Shown: positions 20,501 to 25,400 of the stretch, piece after piece
Position numbering within the stretch: position 1 is the first letter of the stretch
How the letters are laid out: each line of letters opens with the position of its first letter
Origin: Massilia sp. erpn
GTDB taxonomy: Bacteria; Pseudomonadota; Gammaproteobacteria; Burkholderiales; Burkholderiaceae_D
NCBI RefSeq assembly: GCF_024400215.1
Contig: NZ_CP053748.1
Coordinates: 4,526,001 to 4,590,000 of the forward strand
Length of the DNA stretch: 64,000 bases
Direction of reading: 5' to 3'
Position numbers and translations under genes: made by a program
The notes under the pieces: generated by a model
The model's input: only the letters and a program-made list of their open reading frames with translations
Told to the model about the DNA's origin: nothing
The model's database searches: none

Positions 20501-21537
20501 TAGAAGTATTTGCTGCGCTGAACCAGATTGGCGGACAGGCCATCGTTGACGATGACTTCGCTGAGCAAGCCGTTGGCGCCGCTGACATAGGTGGTTTTGT
20601 AGCCGAGCGGATCGGTGACGGTGGCGCGGCCCGCCGCATAGGTGATCACGGTCTTGCGGCCGGCATCGTCATAGAAGGCGGTGACGCGTCCTGTGGCGTC
20701 ATAGTCGAAGCCCAGGACGCTGCCATCGGACTGAGTGATGCGGTTGACGCGATTGGCGGCGTCATAGCCATAGGTCGTGGTGTAGACCACGGCATCGCTG
20801 CTGTTTTCGGGTGTGAGATCGACGGAAACGCTGGTCAGGCGGTCGGCGGTGAAGCCGTAGGTGGTGCGGCTGACGGTCTTGCCGCCGGCCATGGTGCTGA
20901 TCTGGGTCAGTTTGCCGCGCGCGTCGTAGGCGTAGCTGGTGACGTCGCCGCTGGCTGGATTCTTGACGGTACTGATGAGGTCCTGGCCGAGGATAGTGGT
21001 GTATTCATAGCTGCGCACCATGCCGCCCAGGTCCCAAGTGCTTTGCAGCAGGCCTTTGCTGTTATAGATCTCGTACAGGCCGGAGCGGTCGTTGTGGTTG
21101 TCTTGCCAAGTCCATTGCTGCGAACCGGCATCGTAGACGATGGTACGGAAAGCGCCGCCGCCGTCGGTGGAGACATAGCGCTGGCCGTCGAACAGGTAGA
21201 GCGAAGCGGAACCGTCCGCATCGGTCAGCGTGACCTTGCTGCCGGCTGCGTTCGGGGCGCCGTCGAAGCCGAGACGGCGTGCCGGACCATGACGCCAGCC
21301 GAAGCCGCCGCTGGCCGCGCCCTGGGAGTTATAGCTGCGGGTCAGCCCGGCATCGATGCTGCGGGCGGCCAGGAATTCGTCCTTCTCCTGCAGGGTGACG
21401 TTGCCGTTGAACAGATTGATGTAAGCGGCTTCCCTGTTGCTGCCTTGCGCGCCATTGCCAAAAATGCCATTCAGGCCGAGGATGCTGGCGGAGCTGTTCT
21501 GTACGCCCAAGCCATTGCCGCTGACGATTGCAACCAT
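5503..21537 (-). CDS. Giant Rhs/YD-repeat toxin with DUF4214 array, LysM and HxxD-type nuclease tip
   Basis: A 5344-residue polymorphic toxin. Layout from the N-terminus: a leader starting MVAIVSGNGLG with no signal peptide or PAAR domain; YD repeats to about residue 2270; a beta-rich linker; about eight DUF4214-type repeats (about 2390-3920) that include a coiled-coil stretch near 3470-3520; a second YD block (about 3980-4610); LysM (about 4645-4695); a Gly/Ala-rich hydrophobic segment (about 4735-4860); and a unique tip from about 4950. The extreme C-terminus carries AGHVPDTTWNG and VNASLGGQARGYSIGYKP. HVPD fits the HxxD motif of Ntox15-type DNases, a moderate assignment. The canonical RxxDPxG end of Rhs cores is not seen before the tip. 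A Shine-Dalgarno AGGAG lies at 21547-21551 before the ATG. The partner immunity gene overlaps the stop. Confidence 0.85.
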   Translation of the reverse strand: MVAIVSGNGLGVQNSSASILGLNGIFGNGAQGSNREAAYINLFNGNVTLQEKDEFLAARSIDAGLTRSYNSQGAASGGFGWRHGPARRLGFDGAPNAAGSKVTLTDADGSASLYLFDGQRYVSTDGGGAFRTIVYDAGSQQWTWQDNHNDRSGLYEIYNSKGLLQSTWDLGGMVRSYEYTTILGQDLISTVKNPASGDVTSYAYDARGKLTQISTMAGGKTVSRTTYGFTADRLTSVSVDLTPENSSDAVVYTTTYGYDAANRVNRITQSDGSVLGFDYDATGRVTAFYDDAGRKTVITYAAGRATVTDPLGYKTTYVSGANGLLSEVIVNDGLSANLVQRSKYFYDASGNLERMSDIRGIETKYTYDKNGNWLTRRDSAGLLVTRRYTANNLLAAETSYQVADTDGDNASTAPMTTRYVYNSQNQLRFVLSAEGKVTEYRYDALGQRSAQWQYNDRSYSASADPAMIVSEEALSNWAAGADRSQAQLQEYAYDARGTLTTSTSYTEVGADGKGGAAVVQSYVRDHGGQILASYAGTRKTADYAYDGLGRVISQSKDDGNTIYSYNGNATTVSVTPTGANRPVRSTTSTYDTAGRLLSATETTADAGDSKITNVYDKDGRLHSSTDANGLTSYNFYDQAGRLIFTIDPSRTGTRYIYNTLGQLVQTTVYAVLIPAINMMSSPGVPVISSSFGNANAYDRHSYISYDSAGRILDTVDAEGYVTRRFYDGASRLIRSTAYIAPLTPAQLKTYATTPVAPTASLVGADRDTYNIYDNDDRLIGTVDADAYLTELRYDTEGNVVKKIRYANQVKNPAANTLTGLQINANPAEDRVTDFQYGAGKRLLRQSESDGSYQKFSYDGAGNITGIERGADRMTMVRYDAQGRVISELNAEGALRLRQLPPGASLESVWQQYAVNYTYNSAGQRTSVRDALGNRTLFHYDGHGKLRFTVNALGEVSENRYDSNGVLTKTVQYAKRIGIADLAKLSGGDAQELQTLVPALRDDTQDQANTFYYDDAGRLLFTVNAGGRVQGLQYNVFGQVAVKVSYNTVLADKTVKGLVGGRGKTALAELAGFPNKDVKNAREAVVYDIKGRLRFSINPAGLQLGITGYTYNEFGELKDKTLYNRAHDPNSFEGGVDEIVRVSSQPAFVQSVESYLYNKRGLRIDTADALKNHTLTSYNAFGEVSMASKLVSANSTARSSLDISLRTIYDRGGRVLATIDGRGALVYNRYDDSDNLVERIAYANLLTPAKAERASAADIADIAAALTDLEHDLRQRFVYDADNRLTSTLTSQRYDAAAKATAWSVSSQEYDKHGNVVMRKTYAQSLWLNDAADFTTGVPAADEADSITRTSYDALNRAVATATLQRVEGGVKVWSLAAQRYDSFGNIISKIQYATPLRGSDLPADLRTAAAASAADRRTLFAYDAQNRVRLSVDAEGSATQFGYDSRGNVLTETRFKDKVSLGDSIPAGFTPPASDQDRVVTNEYDLVNRLIKTNNGLSQTDKRYDMSGNLQSVSYYGDPVRTESYLYDLNGRLRFSFGNNVKETRYNALGQAVKTVLYMDGSGLPWMSNLPKTAAEMEALVTKANASYPEELYQRVQSFEYDAQGNLVKSTDAMQNSESYAYDALGRKTSFTNKLGQTWTYNYDTAGHLVSELSPEVKVYSQALATSMGNWGAGAAARMLTKMEYDALGNLIRREEGAAGELGRVTEYRYDRVGRQIETILPAAEVDAGGIPGSRNDSLRRGSIKVRYDAFGNAVSNEDVGGKLSYKIYDKLGRVRFAQDALGYVTEYDLNSYGEVTTLTRYNQPQRSAAGQTEADFERDLILDTAQDRSIKSSYDKAGRLQKTVEPLAWSYDQQSTTSPMYVEAARTTEFQYNSFGELKSEIIYGAAADGTRVGNPKETFYAYDTRGFKIAQLNSGGLTRFGYDAAGNLIRKKEFSAGYSSEWSNPWSEPTSSSETDRILNYTYDKNNNRLTETQEMVRFVDATTGNKKESLTTTTTYDALGRAIKVEDALKNATFTYYDALGRVTAIAKQLNERESKLTEFKLDIYGNAVLHIEYAKAALDASTQAPPTVVDAASADNRVTATRFDLNGHAMEVLDAVRYAKGESSKAIHYAYDIFGRVAKQWRSVTNAGREEIAYQINGYDKLGRLASVRTPGNIDLVDGTAAVEIDKTTNYNGFGEVTSTRLKDALGDREISYTRYDRAGRAWLSNADDGIHKVSLYDAFGQRTALIRSNSNDADEFLGLTDAKQVLQFGNVQRSEKQYNALGYVIDSREIAETRFIMRRVGERWVRIAANEGSSADDLIVLGNKVPEGATTKLRLYLPAKAAWVDVTADRLNVLDGYPVFNAGGLEPGQYGYELSYEFAPGFGSASILSGTVKVAVTQSVPQHAQLLGLYLMMLNRPAEPDGINFWTDRYNKGLTLSQLALGIFQSQEATTTLPTGNRELVTQLMSNMLKRSPSDDPTLLRELARWTAALERANKQPQEIGVVLAEMSEYYRPQMQKRIDVLISYVITGGGNERETASRLMQLADSQPDQVDAAISQALATERQRNQLVHLYIGLLGRVPDKASFDSRYAMLQGGASLEALAVDILKTPEALGLLQAEGPLSNPDAYNRRLIKLVYQNLAGRLPSAVEETWELGRLTATYPDLSHGSLVTALATRVASSTPDGNLAAARATLFRKLQAGLVFAKITLPPADPALLLAYYRGVMVGASNTIPWVLESQSKSVHDLANASKTVDTYYSVDAKRSRLAMLYPVLLNRAPDQIGLEAWMNSLQLGTSWERIADAMLQIEGGESSLYPASLSNNEFVTRFYKIAFGRDAAPAAVAPWAAQLPGKSRGELALAMVDAILFSTLPEDAEARTLLFDKASVGLLYGLNLGGNDREHARQINQMVASGDKAGAIRYANAIRAEEIHTTAGRMVDALNSAASHIANTLGLLPQVLQANDAVASALAASQANAMAQPLLRASALYAGLLNRANNGTEGLDFGGIVGTTLEMSKGATDLAFAQRMLDSPEGRKLFPRDDYKPAAYVRQLFRQMQNREPTAESLAYWSAAAPTLESRAQVAVKLLNSFLYDPVDDANSDKLAILQSRIAFQQRVAGALSTLAAQTPHAVELARSVAQLAKEAELKQAVADSAKAAQLDAIKQAAATNERFMTEISRLYIGILNRGSDAGQLPLDPHGLNFWAGFRMNGLDVYGVAERMLASREGEQLFPPAQSNRDFLNQLSRQVLGRPMGETEQRWLTALEQEGRSRGWVAAEMIGTLTERTNATEADYLTKVRFEQRVLDNLLACQPGLTDEAALAGRDLAAKLAQKNTAQATSTVPQCQAELDAANRMSLADFPDLEKAKTPIEPALRLLASKNLSKLSHLLVTFSQKLDYPAFAALLDKVDSGATTLLDVLTPLLPPLTDRSAFFRHLYQLVLHREPEAGALDFWLTNAVVAPLTKAEDVAWEFYKGAQRELTATDEVNVNRKEFTAEVTAAEAQIRAVAQEQTHSYDSALADANAQIAARRAQARQAYDTAYKTLKDAELAWELAAAYLPIAQAGPATAAAAIRVYQLSVAAGKAMAAALVPLERKAAIALELGIPVHATAAQFADIAAVAENMSSALPLLGSLLGARDSADRVDVNRTRIAQQINAEPVLTNQLTDLVRVFIVVTGKAPTLAELKLQLHMLEGGASMAQVADTFLLSKLGSIRYDDLVKTLYRNGRDVAVPGADSTVWRKALDTQSRGQVALDYARSLAIGAPVKETAAFLGKVQAAFSGLLPAMRQDIDNPDMAALLAANTTQARAVADWFAMPAYQGFNQQTISLLTAHQVYAVLLGREPTAEELFNDYNQRMQPNNAALVWVEKLLNTPEAKARIGSSNIPPEQYAAALARAGFGREADSTELAALVKSIGTNGKLLATYYFAVASFDIRPTELDKVVARAGQVARVSLSLTQSQAKLEQYSAWLKAMSLIGDVVTRTVGEERKVDLRTQGTLKVTTFDMQQRYQPNMTVDRWGNVLSISDPRNPNWKTTYTYNYNNQQLTQSSGGLGGLPVAITRAGYDQLGRLISSIDARGNGTGYAYDTNGNILGEYHADGGLVKSDYDLFGNRTYLRRYADTATSRYVQQNYAYDQLGHMVRSSSQEKLRVVWLSNDVKSWIKDGDRNQDVHEETRVLTESFEYDELGRKISSTDAAGVTSTTEYDLENNAVATMTAGLYRLVTRYDGMHNKRASLDANGMTMRWTVENYGAIKSYTDLGGNTTSYAYDGAGRKLSMQLKRTNGADGSTTYRYENGRLVEVYDDIAKMTTAYTYDVVGNRLSEKQSYAADAPRRPERLQNNVMTYDMYNRLRTVKDDLYTLTYAYDLNGNREGVRTQIAGTGQDFTVYNTYDKMNRQLLVNGIANTGDINKDLGKNGHLLAYDQLGNRIKDSYTGKRASDGSVGITTETFEYDSAGRLSAVNRDGHLIDRRDYDAVGRVSRSGMIDQPILKWRTAINNLGLDLQTRSYAYDIGGHVIRQNDRYWNRPDLDIFYVQDPGKPLGGYDAMGNLRGYVVVTEFPQEGDKGYYTINYDWLDGPKEVSTQLDQHGKLTMTSSTLDTYGRRISSVTPEGKVSQFFYDADGHVQAKTIDGKAAFNLIVNGQVLGEEDKSLDNVMGSTYETATATALTAPPAMYRVVGDNETLEGIAQALWGERNLWYLIGDANNLDRSAKLKAGDALRVPTRSNSVYNDSDSFKPYDASEQLGNTAPTMAPPKPPKKGGCGVIGQVIMVVVAVVVTWLTAGAAANLMGAAVSAMGVTGTAAAAMTVVGGAALSAAAGSIASQAVGMAIGAQDDFSWKAVGLSALSAGMTKGVGLAVGEGMLGGIFSDQGWQGAAARAVLTNTMSQGIANITGLQKGFNWRSVAASGVGAAAGSVAAGALQGDNLLAKITAGNELAQRSAVGFISGTATALARGGKIDVVTIATDAFGNALGRNLAESMQASSAQSAKLAWMDKRVDETKDDFLQNGERFADLNADSRSITRLRTAEMARINQEAKGENNQWGLTITEPVTRSEDGVMRVVFTMTPKMNESLLGQTIASEGSLAEAMDSWNIGTRAMGLVQLAGGLAGGFASGAAIAAGAVGAPLSGGASLFLSGAGYIGATASADQASAGLQTFLTGQSTRTLIGQGIEAVTGASPQISEFASGMFTLSPTAASTYAYTQTTRAMVSSYAISRATYSAPAIRPNAASPDITFRTNFVGPHPENTGPVWFKAPPNATAAQVGQVQTYIAGSNDALLADALSPTGRVSTTGKLTQQSSRTAALERQRAANAGTPYGAQQAGHVPDTTWNGTPTPYSWLPLDPVVNASLGGQARGYSIGYKPWVFLYGTP
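7282..9087 (-). repeat. Core direct repeat, copy B (1.8 kb)
   Basis: This is the partner of 2767-4572 at a 4515-base offset, inside the intact giant rhs. The repeat ends just after the LysM and hydrophobic start, where the two genes take up different tips. Beyond the repeat the proteins are only moderately alike, so the near identity is local and suggests recent duplication or gene conversion. Confidence 0.9.
9780..14380 (-). other. DUF4214 repeat array inside the first giant Rhs
   Basis: Roughly residues 2390-3920 of the encoded protein. Units recur every 165-255 residues. Each contains a pair of motifs of the form LYxxLLxRxPDxxGxxxW and FxxxLYxxxxGRxPxxxExxxW, for example LLGLYLMMLNR, QLVHLYIGLLGR, RLAMLYPVLLNR and EISRLYIGILNR. 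I count about eight units, some degenerate. This pattern is typical of DUF4214 (PF13946). A beta-rich linker (residues about 2280-2380) joins it to the YD block before it. Confidence 0.75.
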
Positions 21538-21621
21538 TTTCTTCTTCTCCTATGACGCCGGCCCGCAGACCGGCTGAATCTTGCTTGTTGCAGCCATCAC
21601 AATTAGCTGCTCTCAAGCAAT

Positions 21622-21648
21622 GTATCCATAGGATTTGAGAAAAGTTTA
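21622..21648 (-). promoter_or_regulatory. Conserved promoter-like element upstream of first giant rhs
   Basis: On the minus strand TAAACTTTTC is followed after exactly 11 bases by GGATAC, about 85 bases before the start codon. The same two boxes with the same spacing occur upstream of the second giant rhs (40136-40162). TAAACTTT resembles the -35 element of sigma-28 promoters and GATA is part of the -10 element. The remaining bases of the -10 do not match, so the sigma factor is uncertain. Confidence 0.5.
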
Positions 21649-21714
21649 GGTGCTTTGTGGAAATTTTTTAAAAAAGTAAAAAAATTTCTCGCCTCGGGCC
21701 TTGATAGGCCGAGT

Positions 21715-21846
21715 TTATCTACAGCCCACGTGGGTCCTGGTTCCGTACGTTTCGTGCACCAACACCGCTTTTTCCACCGCACTCCAGCGTCGACGGCGCT
21801 CCTCGCTGATGGTTACTATTTCTACGATTTGCCTGTTTTTAGTCAT
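21715..21846 (-). pseudogene. 5' remnant of an IS transposase orfA (IS3/IS66-type helix-turn-helix protein)
   Basis: The minus strand from an ATG at 21846 reads MTKNRQIVEIVTISEERRRR, then WSAVEKAVLVHETY, then unrelated residues to a TAA. The RRRWS-x-x-EKxxLVxETY pattern is the usual opening of the small orfA protein of IS66- or IS3-type elements, where it is normally followed by EPGMxVSxVAR. Here similarity stops after HETY, so only about 34 codons remain. I saw no partner orfB and no clear inverted repeats. It sits between the promoter of the first giant rhs and the immunity gene of the second. The rest of this roughly 300-base gap shows nothing else that I can name. Confidence 0.6.
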
Positions 21847-21947
21847 ATGCGCAGTCTCATTCTTAGTCATAAAGGATAGCGCATAGACTGCGTCCGGAGA
21901 TTCAAAGGGGCTATTTCAGTGCTCTTGTTGAACAGCGGACGGAGCAG

Positions 21948-22406
21948 CTATATCATAGAATTGTTGCTGGCCTGTAAAGTAATCAGTAATATTCGGCTGG
22001 CATCATACGAGTATTCGCAATGGATATTATATTTCGGCACATCAAAAATATCCCAAGGATACAAGCACTGCGCGGCATCTCCAACCTCTTCCTTGCCCAA
22101 AGCGCTCTCGTAAGGGGAGCCAAGCTTTGTTCGTACCATTTGGCGCGAGTCAGATAATTTTATTCCGCCATACAGCTCATCCGAGTAAGGGGAATATGCA
22201 TTATCCTTTCCTTCCCCAAAAAACTGTACGCACCAAATAACACTCTTATCGTTGGCTATAAAACAAATTCCCTGAGATGGAATTTCCAAATAAACATCTT
22301 CCCCTGGCGACATATCATCAGAATATAAACTAGCCAATGGACCGAAGTGCTCGATGGCTTCATCAAGCAATTTTCCTATGAAATAAGTGTCGTTCATGTT
22401 TTTCAC
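21948..22406 (-). CDS. Putative immunity protein for the second giant Rhs toxin
   Basis: A soluble protein of up to 152 residues with no signal peptide. Recognisable blocks are GEDVYLEIPSQGICFIANDK (about residues 35-54), a VQFFGEGKD turn and a C-terminal YNIHCEYSYD strand pair. I recognise this as a small family often found beside polymorphic toxins but cannot name it. The GTG start at 22406 overlaps the TGA of the rhs upstream (GTGA). An in-frame ATG nine bases downstream (22397) is an alternative start. Position and AT-rich composition support an immunity role. The matching toxin would be the DHIPS-type tip. Confidence 0.7.
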   Translation of the reverse strand: MKNMNDTYFIGKLLDEAIEHFGPLASLYSDDMSPGEDVYLEIPSQGICFIANDKSVIWCVQFFGEGKDNAYSPYSDELYGGIKLSDSRQMVRTKLGSPYESALGKEEVGDAAQCLYPWDIFDVPKYNIHCEYSYDASRILLITLQASNNSMI

Positions 22407-25400
22407 TTTACTCGTAATAGACTGCGCTGATCAGTAAGTTCCCTGACTATTTGACGAATTTCGAATTCGCTCTTGCCTACCGATCTTAGGTAATCCGCAT
22501 GCTTGACCATATCAAGTTTGACAGCTCGAGCTGGGGCCAATGCATCTTCATATTGTATAGCAGGATTGTTTCGCCCCCCGTACGTTCTGGATGCAGAGGT
22601 GTGTTGCAGATCGCTTACAACAACGGCCCAGCCATCATTCTTTAATGTTTTTCGTTCAGATACCGTTAACGGACGCTTCAGCCGCATTTCCTCCGCAAGG
22701 ACATTGGATGCATGTGAGGGAATATGGTCCACTTGCAACCCATCCTTCCTGCTCAACTTGGACAGATCGCCATATCGACCAACTTGTCCTGGCTGAACAA
22801 TGTTGGCGATGGCCGTTCCTCGATTCGCAAACGCATCAACACCTTTTCCAAGGATCGACTCAACAACACCACCAGCTAGTTTGCCGGCAGCCTCGCCGAA
22901 TTTTTCCGGACCGACAGTGATGTTTTGACCAAAAGCGGTAACGTCGAACTCCCACCCTTTACGCTTCGCGTAATCCGTGACGTGTTCGCGCATCTGTACT
23001 TCTGCAACGTTGGCAATCGCACCGGTGACATCCCTTGCGACAGACTCCACTCCAACTTTGGCGATTTCAAGGACAACTGTCTTGACAGGACCGCCGCTCA
23101 GTACTCCTCGTACTCCGTGATAGGCGGCGGTGGCAGCAAATGTATGTTCATTATAAAAGTCCGCAAACTCCGTCATCAGAGTCACACCACCTGCGATCGT
23201 ATTGCCGATGATGCTGGTGCCTTTCGGACCTAAAACAGAACTGGTTACATACTCAATATAATTTGAGCGCAATCGTACTTCGGCAGAGTCAGTTGGTAAT
23301 AAGTCGAGGCTCCGTCCCTCAACCGTATCAACTTGGGCAGCCAGCGCATTCGCGGTACGATTCCGAAGAGCATCTTCGGACAAGTCTCCTGGCGCATTAT
23401 CTAGACGGCTCAATCCGTTTGCCAGGGCCGACTTTGCCAACATGATTTCGTCTAGGGCGGCCCCAGACTGTGCAGATCCCTGGACAAAATTAAAGGAAGC
23501 CCGGAAGCCGGGATCGGCCATAGGCTTACCGTCGACATCCAAAGCATATGGAGTACCTGTCTTATCCAAGGCCTTAATGAGATGACGATTTGCTGCCGAT
23601 TCCTTCATATTTTCAACCAGAGTGTTGCCTAGTGCATTGCCAAAGGCATCGGTTGCAATCTGAGTTACAGAGATCTTGCCACCACGCGCAATTGCCGTTG
23701 CTGTGCTGGATACCATGCCGGACATGGTTTGCCGGAACAGCTTCGCGCCAGAGTCCAAACCTTCAACAGCCTGGCCGTTCTTTGTCAGTCCCAGTTCCTC
23801 ATTCATGCTGCTGCTTACCGCCGCACCAACACCAGCGACAACTACGGAGCGCCAATTGAATCCATCCTGCAGGCCGGTAATGTTGCCAATGCCTTGACCA
23901 ACGGCATTTGATACCATCGCTCTGGCAGCTGTGGCTTGCCAGGAGGTACCTCCGAGCCAGCTTCCTCCAACCATCGAAGTGACACCCTGCGTAGCGCCTG
24001 CACTGACTGCAGCCAGTGCCACGCCCTTCCAACTGAAGCTATCCTGCGCACCAATCGCCATACCAACAGCTTGGCTCGCAACAGACCCTGCTGCCGCAGA
24101 AACGGCTGCCCCCATAATCTGTCCAAAGGCGGCTGTTGCTGCGCCTGCTGTGAGGTAAGTCACAACCACCGCTACCACGATCATCACGATCTGGCCGAGG
24201 CCACCGCATTTCTTGCCTTTGCTCGGAGGCGGAGGCAGCGCCAGTTCCGGGGTGGTATTGCCCACCAGTTCGGCCGCGTCGTAGGGCTTGAACGTGGTGG
24301 CGTCGTTGTAGATCGCGCTGGCTTTTTGCGGAATGGTTAATGGCTGGCCCGCTTTCAGCGTTTCGCTGCCGTTCAGGCCATTCGCCTGCGCAATCAGGTA
24401 CCACAAGCGCTCGTTACCCCATACGGCTTTGGCGACGGACGCCAGAGTTTCGCCGTCTTTTTGCACCACATATGCACTTGGGTTGGCTTCCGTGGCGGAC
24501 GAACCGGTCAGGGACTCATAGACGCTGCTGAAGGTTTCGTAATTGCTGTCGTTGCTGCCCCGGACTTCGCCGTTGACGATCAGAGTACGGGACACCGAAG
24601 TTGCCACACCGCTCTTCAGTTCAACTTTTTCCAGAACGCGGCCGTTGCTGTCATTGGTGAAATTGCGAATCACATTGTCCACAATCGTGGAGGAGAGATT
24701 GCCATTTACGTCATAGCTCAACACACTGGTCTTGGAATTGTTATTGGTTCCATGGTTACGGACCGTTGTGCTGGCTAACAAATAGCCTTCGCGCGCCAAC
24801 TTATAGTCGTTGTTCGTGGTTTGCAGCAGATCTCCGCCGCCGTTGTATAGGGCGTAAGTTTCCAGCTCGCCATTAACAAAATATTTATAGGTAATGTCGT
24901 TGCGAGTAGTGTAGCTATTGCCGTCCACCACGCGCTGCTTTTCAAGGCGGCCGGATATGTCGTAGGCGTTCAGACGGATCTCTCCACCACCATGCGACGA
25001 AATCACGCGGCCGGCGGTATCGTACTGACGGGAGCCGGTAATCGTATTGCCCACCGTAATTGTCGAAAGCCGGCCTAGCGCATCGTAGTCGTAATTTTCT
25101 TGATTGTCGCGGGTACGGTTGCCTTGCTGGTCATATTCAAAGTCGTGGGTGGCAATGAGCGTATTGGTCGCGTTTTCCCACGGCAGCGCCACTTCTTCTT
25201 CATTCCATTTATAGAATTTATCCTTCGATTGAATTTCGGTAGGACGAGACTGCGTGCCTTGGATGACCTCGATATTCCCGGAAACCTGGGTTTGCCGGTT
25301 CATATTGTCATACTTGTAGGCGGCGCTTATCGTCTTCTTCGTATCCAATGTGGTGTTGAAGATTGTTTTTTCGCCGGTTTTGTTGCCGTTCAAATCATAT

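Noticed and set aside
21655..21879. Plus-strand 74-codon frame starting MWKFFKKVKKFLAS
   Set aside because: It lies antisense to the transposase remnant and has no ribosome-binding site or family resemblance.
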